Assembly: GCA_002418775.1 (NCBI GenBank)
Contig: DIEU01000033.1
Span: forward strand, 1-64,000
DNA length: 64,000 nt
Origin: Firmicutes bacterium UBA5766
Lineage (GTDB): Bacteria; Bacillota; Desulfotomaculia; Desulfotomaculales; Nap2-2B
Direction: 5' to 3'
Made by a program: the position numbers and the translations under genes. The notes beneath the pieces were generated by a model. That model made no database searches and had not been told where the DNA came from. It saw only the letters and a list, made by a program, of their open reading frames with translations. Shown piece after piece: positions 6,216 to 14,195 of this stretch (the stretch's first letter is position 1; each line of letters starts with the position of its first letter).

Positions 6216-6334
6216 TAATACGAAATAAATGAAAGACATAGTTTATGTTCGTTTCAAAGCCTGAGAGGATTTTAGGAGTTAAAATTTTAAATAATCTTTT
6301 CTGATAATATTTGTCAAAAAGGGAGGGAAAATTG

Positions 6335-7663
6335 TTGACAGACGTCCAAACTGTTACTTTAATTATCTTTGTAATTGCAATAGGTTTGGTTGTCAGCCGG
6401 GTAATCAGTAGTGTCGTCGGGGCTGTGATCGGCGTGGTCGCCCTTGTGGTAAGCAGGTCAATAAGTGACGTTACTGCCTTCGGGCTGGTGGACTGGAACG
6501 TTATTATTATTCTTTTGAGCATCTGGCTGATTGCAACTTATTTCGGCAAGACGGGGGTACCCGAATGGCTGGCCGAGAAGATGCTGGAGATGTCCAAGGG
6601 AAACCTGGCCCTGTTTGTGGTCGCCCTGGGCGCACTTGCCGGCTTTGTTTCCATGTTCATTGACAACGTGGTGATCATCCTGATGTTTGCCCCGGTACTC
6701 ATGCAGGTAAGCCGGAGGTTTAAGTTCGCCTCTTTTGCCCCGATCCTTTTCCTCGGGCTGTGCGCAAACTTTATGGGCACCGCCCTTTTATTGGGAGACC
6801 TGCCCCCGCAGCTGCTGCACAGCGTTTCCGGTATTGAATTTGCAGGGTTCCTTTGGCTGGAGGGCAAACCTTCGTCCTTTATTATGCTTACAATTACTTA
6901 CCTAATTGTTGTAACTGCTTTCTACTTCGTTTTTAAAAAGTTTTTCAAAAACAGAAGGGTTAACGTAGCCCGTGAAGAGGGAGCGGAAAACCCAATCAAG
7001 AACCCGAAATTTGCCTTTTTAGTTTGCTTCATGTTCCTGGCCACGGTTTTATTGATGGCCTTCAGGCAGTTTACCGGCCTGCACCTTGGCTTTTTAGCCT
7101 TTGCCGGTGCGGTAACCCTTGTTTTGCTGATTGAAATATTGAAAGGACCATGGAATATTGATGTTCCCAGCTTTGAAGAAATACTCGGCGAAATCTCCTG
7201 GGACGCCATCTTTTTCTACTCTTCACTGTTCTGTTTGGTTGGAGCGCTGGAGCACGTCGGCATTATTGAAATCGTAGCCAACTGGCTGTCTCCGTTCTTC
7301 AAGGCTTCTTTACTAGGCGGGGTAAGTCTTCTGTATTGGGTGACAGCGCCAATTGTCGGCGTAGTGGAGCACGACGCCTATATCCTGGCAATGCTTTATA
7401 TTATCAGGGATTTTGCTAACAGCACCGGGATAAGCGCCTGGCCTTTTTACTGGGGCTTGCTTTTTGCCGGAACGCTGGGCAGCAACTTGACCATCGCGGG
7501 CGCGCCTGCTTTGTATGTTGCGCTTTCCATGGCCGAAAAGGAAGACGGCCGGAAAGTGCCGCTGGGAGAGTTTTTACGCTGGAGCGCACCTTATGTGTTT
7601 CTGTCGCTGGCCGTATGTTTTGTTATCTTGCTTGCCATCTGGGTAATCCCGGCAATGCGTTAA
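6335..7663 (+). CDS. NhaD/ArsB-type (ion transporter superfamily) membrane transporter 1
   Basis: A membrane protein of about 442 residues with some 11-12 hydrophobic spans, belonging to the ion transporter superfamily that includes NhaD sodium/proton antiporters, ArsB and CitM carriers. Landmarks are the intramembrane FIDNVVIILMFAPVL and the half-motif GTALLLGDLPPQ, where typical members have GTATLIGDPPN; the second half has VVEHDAY and GSNLTIAGAPA. TTG at 6335 is chosen with GGGAGGG 7 nt upstream; TTG 6332 is also possible. The altered motifs suggest a substrate different from its neighbour. Its position after a sodium-pump gene hints at sodium use. Confidence 0.75.
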   Translation: MTDVQTVTLIIFVIAIGLVVSRVISSVVGAVIGVVALVVSRSISDVTAFGLVDWNVIIILLSIWLIATYFGKTGVPEWLAEKMLEMSKGNLALFVVALGALAGFVSMFIDNVVIILMFAPVLMQVSRRFKFASFAPILFLGLCANFMGTALLLGDLPPQLLHSVSGIEFAGFLWLEGKPSSFIMLTITYLIVVTAFYFVFKKFFKNRRVNVAREEGAENPIKNPKFAFLVCFMFLATVLLMAFRQFTGLHLGFLAFAGAVTLVLLIEILKGPWNIDVPSFEEILGEISWDAIFFYSSLFCLVGALEHVGIIEIVANWLSPFFKASLLGGVSLLYWVTAPIVGVVEHDAYILAMLYIIRDFANSTGISAWPFYWGLLFAGTLGSNLTIAGAPALYVALSMAEKEDGRKVPLGEFLRWSAPYVFLSLAVCFVILLAIWVIPAMR

Positions 7664-7705
7664 ATAGTCTTTGCTTATGGGATTTCTTTTTTTAAGATAA
7701 GAGGT

Positions 7706-7778
7706 GAAGGCCACTGGCGATACCGGCGGCCTTCAATAAGCCTTTGGTAACGGGTCGCTAAACGATCCAAATCAAAGG
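7706..7778 (+). promoter_or_regulatory. Two-hairpin leader before the second transporter
   Basis: Hairpin one is GAAGGCC (7706-7712) with GGCCTTC (7728-7734), extended inside by CTGG/CCGG around a CGATA loop. Hairpin two is CCTTTG (7741-7746) with CAAAGG (7773-7778), enclosing GGGTCG/CGATCC (7752-7757 with 7763-7768). It ends 17 nt before the start codon. It could be a cis-regulatory RNA or an operon-internal processing site; no known class is recognised. Confidence 0.4.
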
Positions 7779-7795
7779 GATAAAGAGGTGAAAAT

Positions 7796-9193
7796 ATGTA
7801 TTTTTTCGCGCTGGCGATATTCCTGCTTACCTATGCGGTTATCATCTCTGAAAAAGTCCACCGCACAATTGCGGCTTTAATAGGCGCCGGTTTGTTTATG
7901 CTTTCAGGCGTTCTGACTATTGAAGACGCTATTGAATATATTGACTGGAACACTATCGGCCTGTTAATCGGGATGATGATTATTGTAGGTATTACACGCA
8001 ACACGGGAGTCTTTGAATATCTTGCCGTAAGAGCGGCCAAGATGGTAAAAGGGAACCCCGTTAAGATCATGATGGCCTTGGCTACAGTCACGGCCGTAGC
8101 TTCCGCCCTTTTGGACAATGTAACAACGGTCTTGTTGATTGTGCCGGTAACCTTCGCCATTGCCAGACAGTTGAAGGTCAATCCCATTCCTATTCTGGTG
8201 ACTGAAATCATTTCCTCAAATATTGGCGGCACTGCCACGCTGATTGGCGACCCGCCGAATATTATGATTGGCAGCTCGACTGGACTCGGGTTTATGGATT
8301 TTGTATTCAATTTGGCGCCCATAATAGTAGTAGTCTATGTAATTACGATTACCCTGCTTATCCCAATCTACAGGAAACACCTGGTAACAACGCCGGAACT
8401 GCAGCAGGGCATCATGAAAATGGACGAAAAGGAAGAATTAAAAGATGTTTCTTTGCTTAAAAAGTGTTTGATCGTTCTGGGCTTGACTATTTTAGGATTT
8501 GTCATTCACCAGTACATTCACCTGGAATCATCGGTTATTGCCCTCAGCGGCGCCAGCCTGCTTTTACTTTTGTCCAGCCGTCATGACCCGGAACAGGCCC
8601 TTCATGCGGTCGAATGGCCGGTAATTTTTTTCTTTGCCGGTTTGTTTTTGGTTGTCGGAGGTATTGAGAAGGTCGGAATCATTGAAGCTATTGCCCGCTT
8701 TGCGATTGACGTTACAAACGGAATGATGGTTCCCGCAGGTTTGCTGATCCTGTGGGTTTCGGCAATTGCCTCGGCTTTTGTTGACAACATACCGTTCGTT
8801 GCTACAATGATACCCCTGATTAAGGATATGGGCCAACTGGGCATGTCGGGCGACTTAAACTTTTTATGGTGGTCATTGTCCCTGGGCGCCTGCCTGGGCG
8901 GCAACGGAACGATTATCGGCGCCTCGGCCAATGTAGTGGTAGTCGGGATGGCTGAAAAAAGAGGATCAACAATCACTTTTATAAGTTTTATGAAAGTAGC
9001 TTTTCCGGCAATGCTTATCTCCATAGTCTTAAGTACTGGTTATATGCTTTTCTGGTACCATTATCACGGGTTGGTTTCCTTACTGGGCACACTGGGGTTG
9101 GGTGTTGTCCTTGCAGTAATTACAATTCCAATAAACAACTCCTTGAGCAAAACGGCAGTTAGTGAAAAAGGATCTGTCAAGGGAAAACGATAG
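7796..9193 (+). CDS. NhaD/ArsB-type (ion transporter superfamily) membrane transporter 2
   Basis: A 465-residue polytopic protein with textbook superfamily signatures. These are ASALLDNVTTVLLIVPV, then NIGGTATLIGDPPNIMIGS (about residues 140-160), and in the second half ASAFVDNIPFVATMIPL and GGNGTIIGASANVVVVG. It is longer and more conventional than the transporter just upstream. Members are sodium/proton antiporters, arsenite carriers or P-protein-like transporters; the substrate cannot be fixed from sequence. The start ATG has AAAGAGGTG upstream. The gene pair next to a sodium-pumping decarboxylase favours a sodium role (inference). Confidence 0.82.
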   Translation: MYFFALAIFLLTYAVIISEKVHRTIAALIGAGLFMLSGVLTIEDAIEYIDWNTIGLLIGMMIIVGITRNTGVFEYLAVRAAKMVKGNPVKIMMALATVTAVASALLDNVTTVLLIVPVTFAIARQLKVNPIPILVTEIISSNIGGTATLIGDPPNIMIGSSTGLGFMDFVFNLAPIIVVVYVITITLLIPIYRKHLVTTPELQQGIMKMDEKEELKDVSLLKKCLIVLGLTILGFVIHQYIHLESSVIALSGASLLLLLSSRHDPEQALHAVEWPVIFFFAGLFLVVGGIEKVGIIEAIARFAIDVTNGMMVPAGLLILWVSAIASAFVDNIPFVATMIPLIKDMGQLGMSGDLNFLWWSLSLGACLGGNGTIIGASANVVVVGMAEKRGSTITFISFMKVAFPAMLISIVLSTGYMLFWYHYHGLVSLLGTLGLGVVLAVITIPINNSLSKTAVSEKGSVKGKR

Positions 9194-9292
9194 AATTCTT
9201 AACCATTGAATTAATAAAATGGTATCGAAATACATGACCAGGCAAATAAGCGGTGTGGAAGAGCGTCAATCTTTTGCAGGCCGGCTTTTTTC

Positions 9293-9322
9293 TTGACATA
9301 AAAACGGTATTTTTTGTATAAT
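9293..9322 (+). promoter_or_regulatory. Sigma-A promoter of alaS
   Basis: TTGACA (9293-9298), an 18-bp spacer and TATAAT (9317-9322), both boxes consensus, lie about 100 bp before alaS. The upstream CCGGCTTTTTT end may also close the transporter transcript. Confidence 0.8.
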
Positions 9323-9370
9323 TGCCTCTAGAAAAGCACTTTAAGTAAAAAGAAATCAGGAAATGAAGGA

Positions 9371-9401
9371 AAGCCGGCAATTGCTCTTTAAGGGCCGGCT
9401 T
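9371..9401 (+). promoter_or_regulatory. Leader hairpin of alaS
   Basis: AAGCCGGC (9371-9378) pairs perfectly with GCCGGCTT (9394-9401) over a 15-nt loop, ending just before the ribosome binding site TGGAGG. It resembles a small attenuation or translation-control element. The T-box signature AGGGTGG-ACCGCG is absent, so this is not a T-box leader. Confidence 0.45.
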
Positions 9402-9420
9402 CATGTTTGGAGGTTAATGG

Positions 9421-12060
9421 ATGACAGGGAAGGAGATCAGAAATAAATTTTTAAAATTCTTCGAAGAGCGCGGGCATCTTGTTCTGCCAAGCGCCTCTTT
9501 AATACCTGTAAACGATCCCAGTATTCTCTGGACAGCCGCGGGTATGGTACCGTTTAAGCCTTATTTCACAGGCGCAGCTGCTCCTGTTGCCCGGCGGATT
9601 ACTACCTGTCAAAAATGCCTGCGCACACCTGATATTGAATCTGTCGGCATGACATCCAGGCACCATACTTTTTTTGAGATGCTGGGCAATTTTTCCTTCG
9701 GTGATTATTTCAAGGAAGAAGCAATTCCCTGGGCCTGGGAATTTGTAACCGGTGTTTTAAAGTTCGACCTTTCCAGGCTATGGATAAGCATTTACCTTGA
9801 CGACGATGAATCTTATCAGATATGGACTCAAAAAGTTGGAGTTCCGGCTGAGCGAATCGTCCGGATGGATAAGGATACAAATTTCTGGGAAATAGGAGTC
9901 GGGCCATGCGGTCCCTGTTCGGAAATATATATCGATTTGGGCAGGGACCGGGGCTGTGGTTTAAGCAGCTGTGGTGTGGGGTGCGATTGCGACCGCTTTT
10001 TAGAGATTTGGAATCTGGTCTTTATCCAATATTTCCGTGATGAAGCAGGGAATTATCCACCTTTAGCCGTAAAAGGAATCGATACCGGGATGGGCTTGGA
10101 AAGGGTAGCTTCAGTATGCCAGAACGTTTCCACAAACTTTGACACAGACCTGTTCCGTGTAGTAATTGATTTTATTGCGACGATCGTAGGCAAAAAATAT
10201 GGCGCAAACAGAAAAAATGATTTAGCTTTAAAAGTAATTGCCGATCACTGCAGGGCGGTTACTTTTGCCGTAGCTGACGGTGCTTTCCCCTCGAATGAAG
10301 GCCGGGGTTATGTGATCAGGCGCCTTCTTAGAAGAGCAATGCGCTTTGGACGGCTCCTTGGCGTTGAAAGGCCTTTTTTATCACAGGTGTCGGAAATTAT
10401 TATCAACCAGATGCACGATATATATCCCGAGCTTGCAAAAAACAAGGACAACATACTTTCAATAATTCTCCAGGAGGAAACCCGCTTTGCGCAGACTCTT
10501 GTCCAGGGCCTTGACATGCTGGAAAGTTTAATCCGCAAGGCCAGGGCGGCCAACACAAATTCAATCGACGGGGAAGATGCGTTCCGCCTTTACGACACTT
10601 ACGGTTTCCCGTTTGAACTTACTAAGGAAGTGGCTGCCGAAGCAGGTATTGATCTTGATGAAGACACTTTTTACAAAGCTCTTGAAGAACAGCGCCGGCG
10701 GGCGCGTAAATCCAGACAGGAAACGGAGTATTTATCAGAGGACAAAGCTTTTTATAAAACAATCAGGGAGCGTTTTGGAGAAACCGGATTTGTGGGATAC
10801 GAGTTATTAGACTCTGAAAGCCGTGTTTTATCGCTTGCGAAAGAAAGAAGGTCCGTAAAGGAAGCGTTTAAGGGCGAGGAAATAGAATTAGTCCTGGATG
10901 TGACACCTTGTTATGCGGAATCAGGCGGTCAGATTAATGATCTGGCTGTAATTACGGGTCCTGGCTGCAGTATTGAAATTTTTGATGTTCAAAAGCCCGT
11001 GGAAGGCATCTACGTGCATTACGGAAAAGTAAAAGAAGGAGTAATCAAAGAAGGCGATCTTGTAAGTGTCCATATAGACAAGGCCAGGCGAATGGATACT
11101 GCCAGGAATCATTCAGCCACACACCTGCTTCATAAAGCTTTAAGAACTGTGCTGGGAGACAATGTTAATCAGGCGGGTTCGCTTGTCCTGCCCGAACGCC
11201 TCAGGTTTGATTTTACATATCCGCGTTCTGTGTCTGAAGACGAGCTCGCCCGGGTTGAAAATATTGTAAATGAAACCATATTATCAGGTCTGCAGGTTGA
11301 AACATCAGTTACTTCCTTTGACAAAGCCAGTTCTTTAGGGGCTACGGCATTGTTTGGTGAGAAATACGGCGCTGAAGTACGGATGGTAAATATCGGCGGA
11401 TACAGCCTTGAGCTGTGCGGCGGCACGCATATTAAAAATACGAATGAAATCGGGTTATTCAAATTATTAGGCGAAAGCAGTATCGGCGCCGGATTAAGGC
11501 GTGTGGAAGCCGTCACCGGAAAAGGAACGTTTCAATACATGACTGCCTTAAACGATCAGATAAACAGGATCAGCGGCATTCTTAAGACGGCGCCGGGAGA
11601 ACTGGCGCACAGAGTTGAGAATATAATTACGGAAATAAAAGAACTTGAGCAGCAAAACGAGCAACTCCGCTCACGTCTGGCATATTACCAGGTTCAGGCA
11701 ATGCTTGCAGATGTCAAAGATCTTGACGGAATTAAACTTTTAACGGCCAGAACTGAAGCAGGGGATATGGACGATTTGCGTTCCATGGTCGACCTGCTGC
11801 GCGACAAACTGCATTCAGGAGTAATTGTTTTGGGAAGTCAGTCGGGAAACCGGGTAAATCTGGTTGCCGCCGTAACAAGGGATTTATTGCCCCTTGGTTT
11901 GCATGCTGGTAAGCTTGTCAAGGAATTAGCCTCAATAATAGACGGCGGAGGGGGGGGGAAACCGGAAATGGCGCAGGCCGGCGGAAAAGATCCCGCGCGG
12001 CTTCAGGAAGCGTTGGACAGGGTTTCTTTAATTATTCCAAGACAATTGAATATTACATAA
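9421..12060 (+). CDS. alaS: Alanyl-tRNA synthetase
   Basis: A full-length 879-residue class II synthetase that charges tRNA-Ala. It begins with the N-terminal catalytic core (FFEERGHLVLPSASL; TAAGMVPFKPYF; HTFFEMLGNFSFGDYF), followed by the editing domain with the zinc-binding HSATH near residues 563-567 and CGGTH near residues 666-670. It ends with the C-Ala/DHHA1 domain (GGGGGGKPEMAQAGGK). All parts are present in the normal order. A consensus promoter and a hairpin leader precede it, and ireB follows in the conserved alaS-ireB-ruvX neighbourhood of Firmicutes. Confidence 0.98.
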   Translation: MTGKEIRNKFLKFFEERGHLVLPSASLIPVNDPSILWTAAGMVPFKPYFTGAAAPVARRITTCQKCLRTPDIESVGMTSRHHTFFEMLGNFSFGDYFKEEAIPWAWEFVTGVLKFDLSRLWISIYLDDDESYQIWTQKVGVPAERIVRMDKDTNFWEIGVGPCGPCSEIYIDLGRDRGCGLSSCGVGCDCDRFLEIWNLVFIQYFRDEAGNYPPLAVKGIDTGMGLERVASVCQNVSTNFDTDLFRVVIDFIATIVGKKYGANRKNDLALKVIADHCRAVTFAVADGAFPSNEGRGYVIRRLLRRAMRFGRLLGVERPFLSQVSEIIINQMHDIYPELAKNKDNILSIILQEETRFAQTLVQGLDMLESLIRKARAANTNSIDGEDAFRLYDTYGFPFELTKEVAAEAGIDLDEDTFYKALEEQRRRARKSRQETEYLSEDKAFYKTIRERFGETGFVGYELLDSESRVLSLAKERRSVKEAFKGEEIELVLDVTPCYAESGGQINDLAVITGPGCSIEIFDVQKPVEGIYVHYGKVKEGVIKEGDLVSVHIDKARRMDTARNHSATHLLHKALRTVLGDNVNQAGSLVLPERLRFDFTYPRSVSEDELARVENIVNETILSGLQVETSVTSFDKASSLGATALFGEKYGAEVRMVNIGGYSLELCGGTHIKNTNEIGLFKLLGESSIGAGLRRVEAVTGKGTFQYMTALNDQINRISGILKTAPGELAHRVENIITEIKELEQQNEQLRSRLAYYQVQAMLADVKDLDGIKLLTARTEAGDMDDLRSMVDLLRDKLHSGVIVLGSQSGNRVNLVAAVTRDLLPLGLHAGKLVKELASIIDGGGGGKPEMAQAGGKDPARLQEALDRVSLIIPRQLNIT

Positions 12061-12113
12061 AAAGCATATAACATAAAAGCATAAAGGGAATTAAAAAAGG
12101 GGGGGTAAAAGAC

Positions 12114-12371
12114 ATGGCCGAAAAATTTTCTGAGCACACAGTAATGTTTAACAAGGCCAAAGTCGAAAAAAACAAGGCGAGGGAAATACTGTTCAAGGTA
12201 TGCGAGTCATTAAAAGAAAAAGGATATAACCCCATAAACCAGCTTGTGGGTTACCTGATTTCCGGTGATCCGGCATATATTACCGGTTATAACAACGCCA
12301 GGAACCTGATCCGCCAGCTGGAGAGGGACGAGCTGCTGGAAGAACTCGTCAGACATTACCTGGAATTATAG
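12114..12371 (+). CDS. ireB: IreB-family regulatory phosphoprotein (DUF965)
   Basis: An 85-residue protein with the whole DUF965 pattern: the N-terminal region containing TVMF, then [20 protein letters not shown], then [17 protein letters not shown] and a C-terminal helix ending LVRHYLEL. IreB in Enterococcus is phosphorylated by the Ser/Thr kinase IreK and tunes cephalosporin resistance. The gene lies between alaS and ruvX, its usual position. AAAAGGGGGGG is the ribosome binding site. The phosphorylated threonines would be in the N-terminal part. Confidence 0.93.
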   Translation: MAEKFSEHTVMFNKAKVEKNKAREILFKVCESLKEKGYNPINQLVGYLISGDPAYITGYNNARNLIRQLERDELLEELVRHYLEL

Positions 12372-12387
12372 TGAAAGGACTGCCGTC

Positions 12388-13335
12388 TTGGAGTATCGCA
12401 ATTTAGGAAACACCGGTATCCTGGTTTCCAGATTATGCTTTGGGGCGCTTACGATAGGCCCTTTTCAGGCGAACCTTGAAATTGAGCAGGGCGCCAGGGT
12501 AATCCGTCATGCGCTTGAATCAGGCGTAAACTTCATTGACACTGCTCAGCTGTACGCCACTTATCCTTATATCAGAAGAGCTATTGAAGGTATAAAAAAT
12601 AAGGTTGTCATAACTACAAAATCATACGCTTATACAGCTGAAGATATGCGCGGCAGTCTTGAAGAAGCCCTTCGTTCAATCAACCGGGATTATATTGATA
12701 TTTTTTTATTGCATGAGCAGGAATCAATTTTAACCATGAAAGGCCACTGGGAGGCTGTCGAATATCTTGTAAAAGCCAAAAAAGAAGGGCTTGTAAGGGC
12801 AATAGGCATATCCACACATTCAGTCGAAGCGGTCAGGGCCGCTTTTTTGATTCCGGAGTTCGAAATTATTCACCCTTTAATAAATATGTCTGGTATAGGG
12901 ATTAAAGACGGGACCCGGGAGGAAATGCTGGCTGCTATTCAAGAGGCGGCGTTATATGGCAAAGGACTATACGGTATGAAAGCCCTGGGTGGAGGAAACC
13001 TCCTGGACCAGGTGGATCAAGCCCTGGATTTCGTTATTTCCATACCCCAACTGGCTTCCATAGCACTGGGAATGTCAAGCGTCTGGGAAGTTGATTTCAA
13101 TGTGTCGTATTTTTCTGGCAGGGAAATAAAAAAAGAACTGCGTGAACGTGTGAGCAGACAAAAACGCAGGCTGCTGATTGAAAGTTGGTGTACAGGCTGC
13201 GGGCAGTGTATTCAAAAGTGCGATCTCGGAGCAATTAAATTGGTTGGAAACAGACCGGTTGTCAATCAGGAAATCTGCCGTCTGTGCGGATACTGCGGGT
13301 CGGCATGTCCGGAGTTATGCATCAGGGTCGTTTAA
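12388..13335 (+). CDS. Aldo/keto reductase with C-terminal 4Fe-4S ferredoxin domain
   Basis: A 315-residue protein made of an aldo/keto reductase barrel (residues 1-260) and a bacterial ferredoxin tail. The barrel has the catalytic set Asp51, Tyr56, Lys78 and His109. The tail carries two cysteine clusters, CTGCGQCIQKC and CRLCGYCGSACP, predicted to bind two 4Fe-4S clusters. This architecture is common in anaerobes and implies electron exchange with ferredoxin rather than only NADPH. TTG at 12388 is used with AAAGGA upstream. The physiological substrate is unknown. Confidence 0.9.
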   Translation: MEYRNLGNTGILVSRLCFGALTIGPFQANLEIEQGARVIRHALESGVNFIDTAQLYATYPYIRRAIEGIKNKVVITTKSYAYTAEDMRGSLEEALRSINRDYIDIFLLHEQESILTMKGHWEAVEYLVKAKKEGLVRAIGISTHSVEAVRAAFLIPEFEIIHPLINMSGIGIKDGTREEMLAAIQEAALYGKGLYGMKALGGGNLLDQVDQALDFVISIPQLASIALGMSSVWEVDFNVSYFSGREIKKELRERVSRQKRRLLIESWCTGCGQCIQKCDLGAIKLVGNRPVVNQEICRLCGYCGSACPELCIRVV

Positions 13336-13349
13336 TGGAGGTTTACTCT

Positions 13350-13778
13350 TTGCGCATTATGGGCCTGGATGTAGGTGAAAAAACTATCGGTGTCGCAGTA
13401 AGCGATCCTTTGGGCTGTATAGCCCAGGGGATTAAAACTATCTTACGCGGCGGTCCTGAATCGGAGGATATTAAAAACATAAGAGAACTAATCAGGCAGT
13501 ATGATATTGAATTAATCGTCGTTGGTTTGCCGCGCAACATGAATGGTACCTTGGGTGCGCAGGGGAATAAAATAATTAAGTTTGTGGAGAAGCTAAAGGA
13601 TAACCTTAATATTCATATTGAAACCTGGGACGAGAGGTTAACTACTGTAGCAGCGGAAAAAATGCTGCTTACCGGAAACGTCAGCAGGGCAAAGCGTAAA
13701 AAAGTTATTGATAAACTGGCTGCGGTAATCATACTGCAAAATTATCTTGATTTCCGTTATAATTTCCCGGTGACTTAA
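13350..13778 (+). CDS. ruvX: Holliday junction resolvase-like RuvX/YqgF
   Basis: A 142-residue RNase-H-fold protein. The conserved MGLDVGEKTIGVAVSD start holds the first catalytic Asp, followed by VVGLPRNMNGT, then WDERLTTVAAEKML with the second acid, and IDKLAAVIILQNYL with the last Asp. TTG at 13350 is preferred because GGAGG lies 8 nt upstream; ATG 13359 would also keep the domain, while the ATGs further upstream overlap the previous gene. RuvX homologues act in 16S rRNA 5'-end processing or recombination. Confidence 0.93.
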   Translation: MRIMGLDVGEKTIGVAVSDPLGCIAQGIKTILRGGPESEDIKNIRELIRQYDIELIVVGLPRNMNGTLGAQGNKIIKFVEKLKDNLNIHIETWDERLTTVAAEKMLLTGNVSRAKRKKVIDKLAAVIILQNYLDFRYNFPVT

Positions 13779-13855
13779 AAATGTGTTATGTCTGGGATAT
13801 TTTCTTGACAAATGTCTGCCATTCAGAATAAGCTTACAAAAAAGGAGTGATCCAG

Positions 13856-14143
13856 ATGACCAATGGTGAATCGGAAGAGGAACGCGTCATAACTCTTATA
13901 GACGAGAATGGCGAGGAAGAAGATTATGAGGTAATTGACATTGTAGAAATGGAAGATACTCAATATGCCGTCCTTTTGGCAGTTGAAGAAAATCCTGATG
14001 AGGACAGCGAGGGCGAAGTAATCATATTGAAATTCAGCAAGGACGATACCGGCAGCGACGTCCTTGTAACTATTGAAGATGACGAGGAGTGGGAAAGAGT
14101 AGCTGACGCCTGGGAAGAAAAACTTGTCGACGAAGCTGAATAA
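13856..14143 (+). CDS. DUF1292 acidic protein (YrzB-like)
   Basis: A 95-residue, strongly acidic protein of the DUF1292 family. The pattern ITLIDENGEEEDYEVIDIVE, YAVLLAV, EGEVIILKF and a final EWERVADAWEEKL helix is typical. ATG at 13856 follows AAGGAG with an 8-nt gap; the GTG at 13847 overlaps the ribosome binding site and is rejected. The family is usual beside ruvX in Firmicutes, and its biochemical role is not known. Confidence 0.88.
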   Translation: MTNGESEEERVITLIDENGEEEDYEVIDIVEMEDTQYAVLLAVEENPDEDSEGEVIILKFSKDDTGSDVLVTIEDDEEWERVADAWEEKLVDEAE

Positions 14144-14195
14144 ATACAGTCGTTAATGCTTATCCAGTCCTTTTTTTATCGGGAGAGGAAAATAA

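Noticed and set aside
6028..6522. 164-residue minus-strand frame across the transporter leader
   Set aside because: It runs through the riboswitch-like stems and the start of the plus-strand transporter gene; a shadow frame.
9194..9420. T-box leader before alaS
   Set aside because: The conserved AGGGTGG-ACCGCG element is absent; only a simple hairpin is present.
13805..13831. Promoter before the DUF1292 gene (TTGACA at 13805)
   Set aside because: The -35 box is good but no convincing -10 box lies at 16-18 bp.
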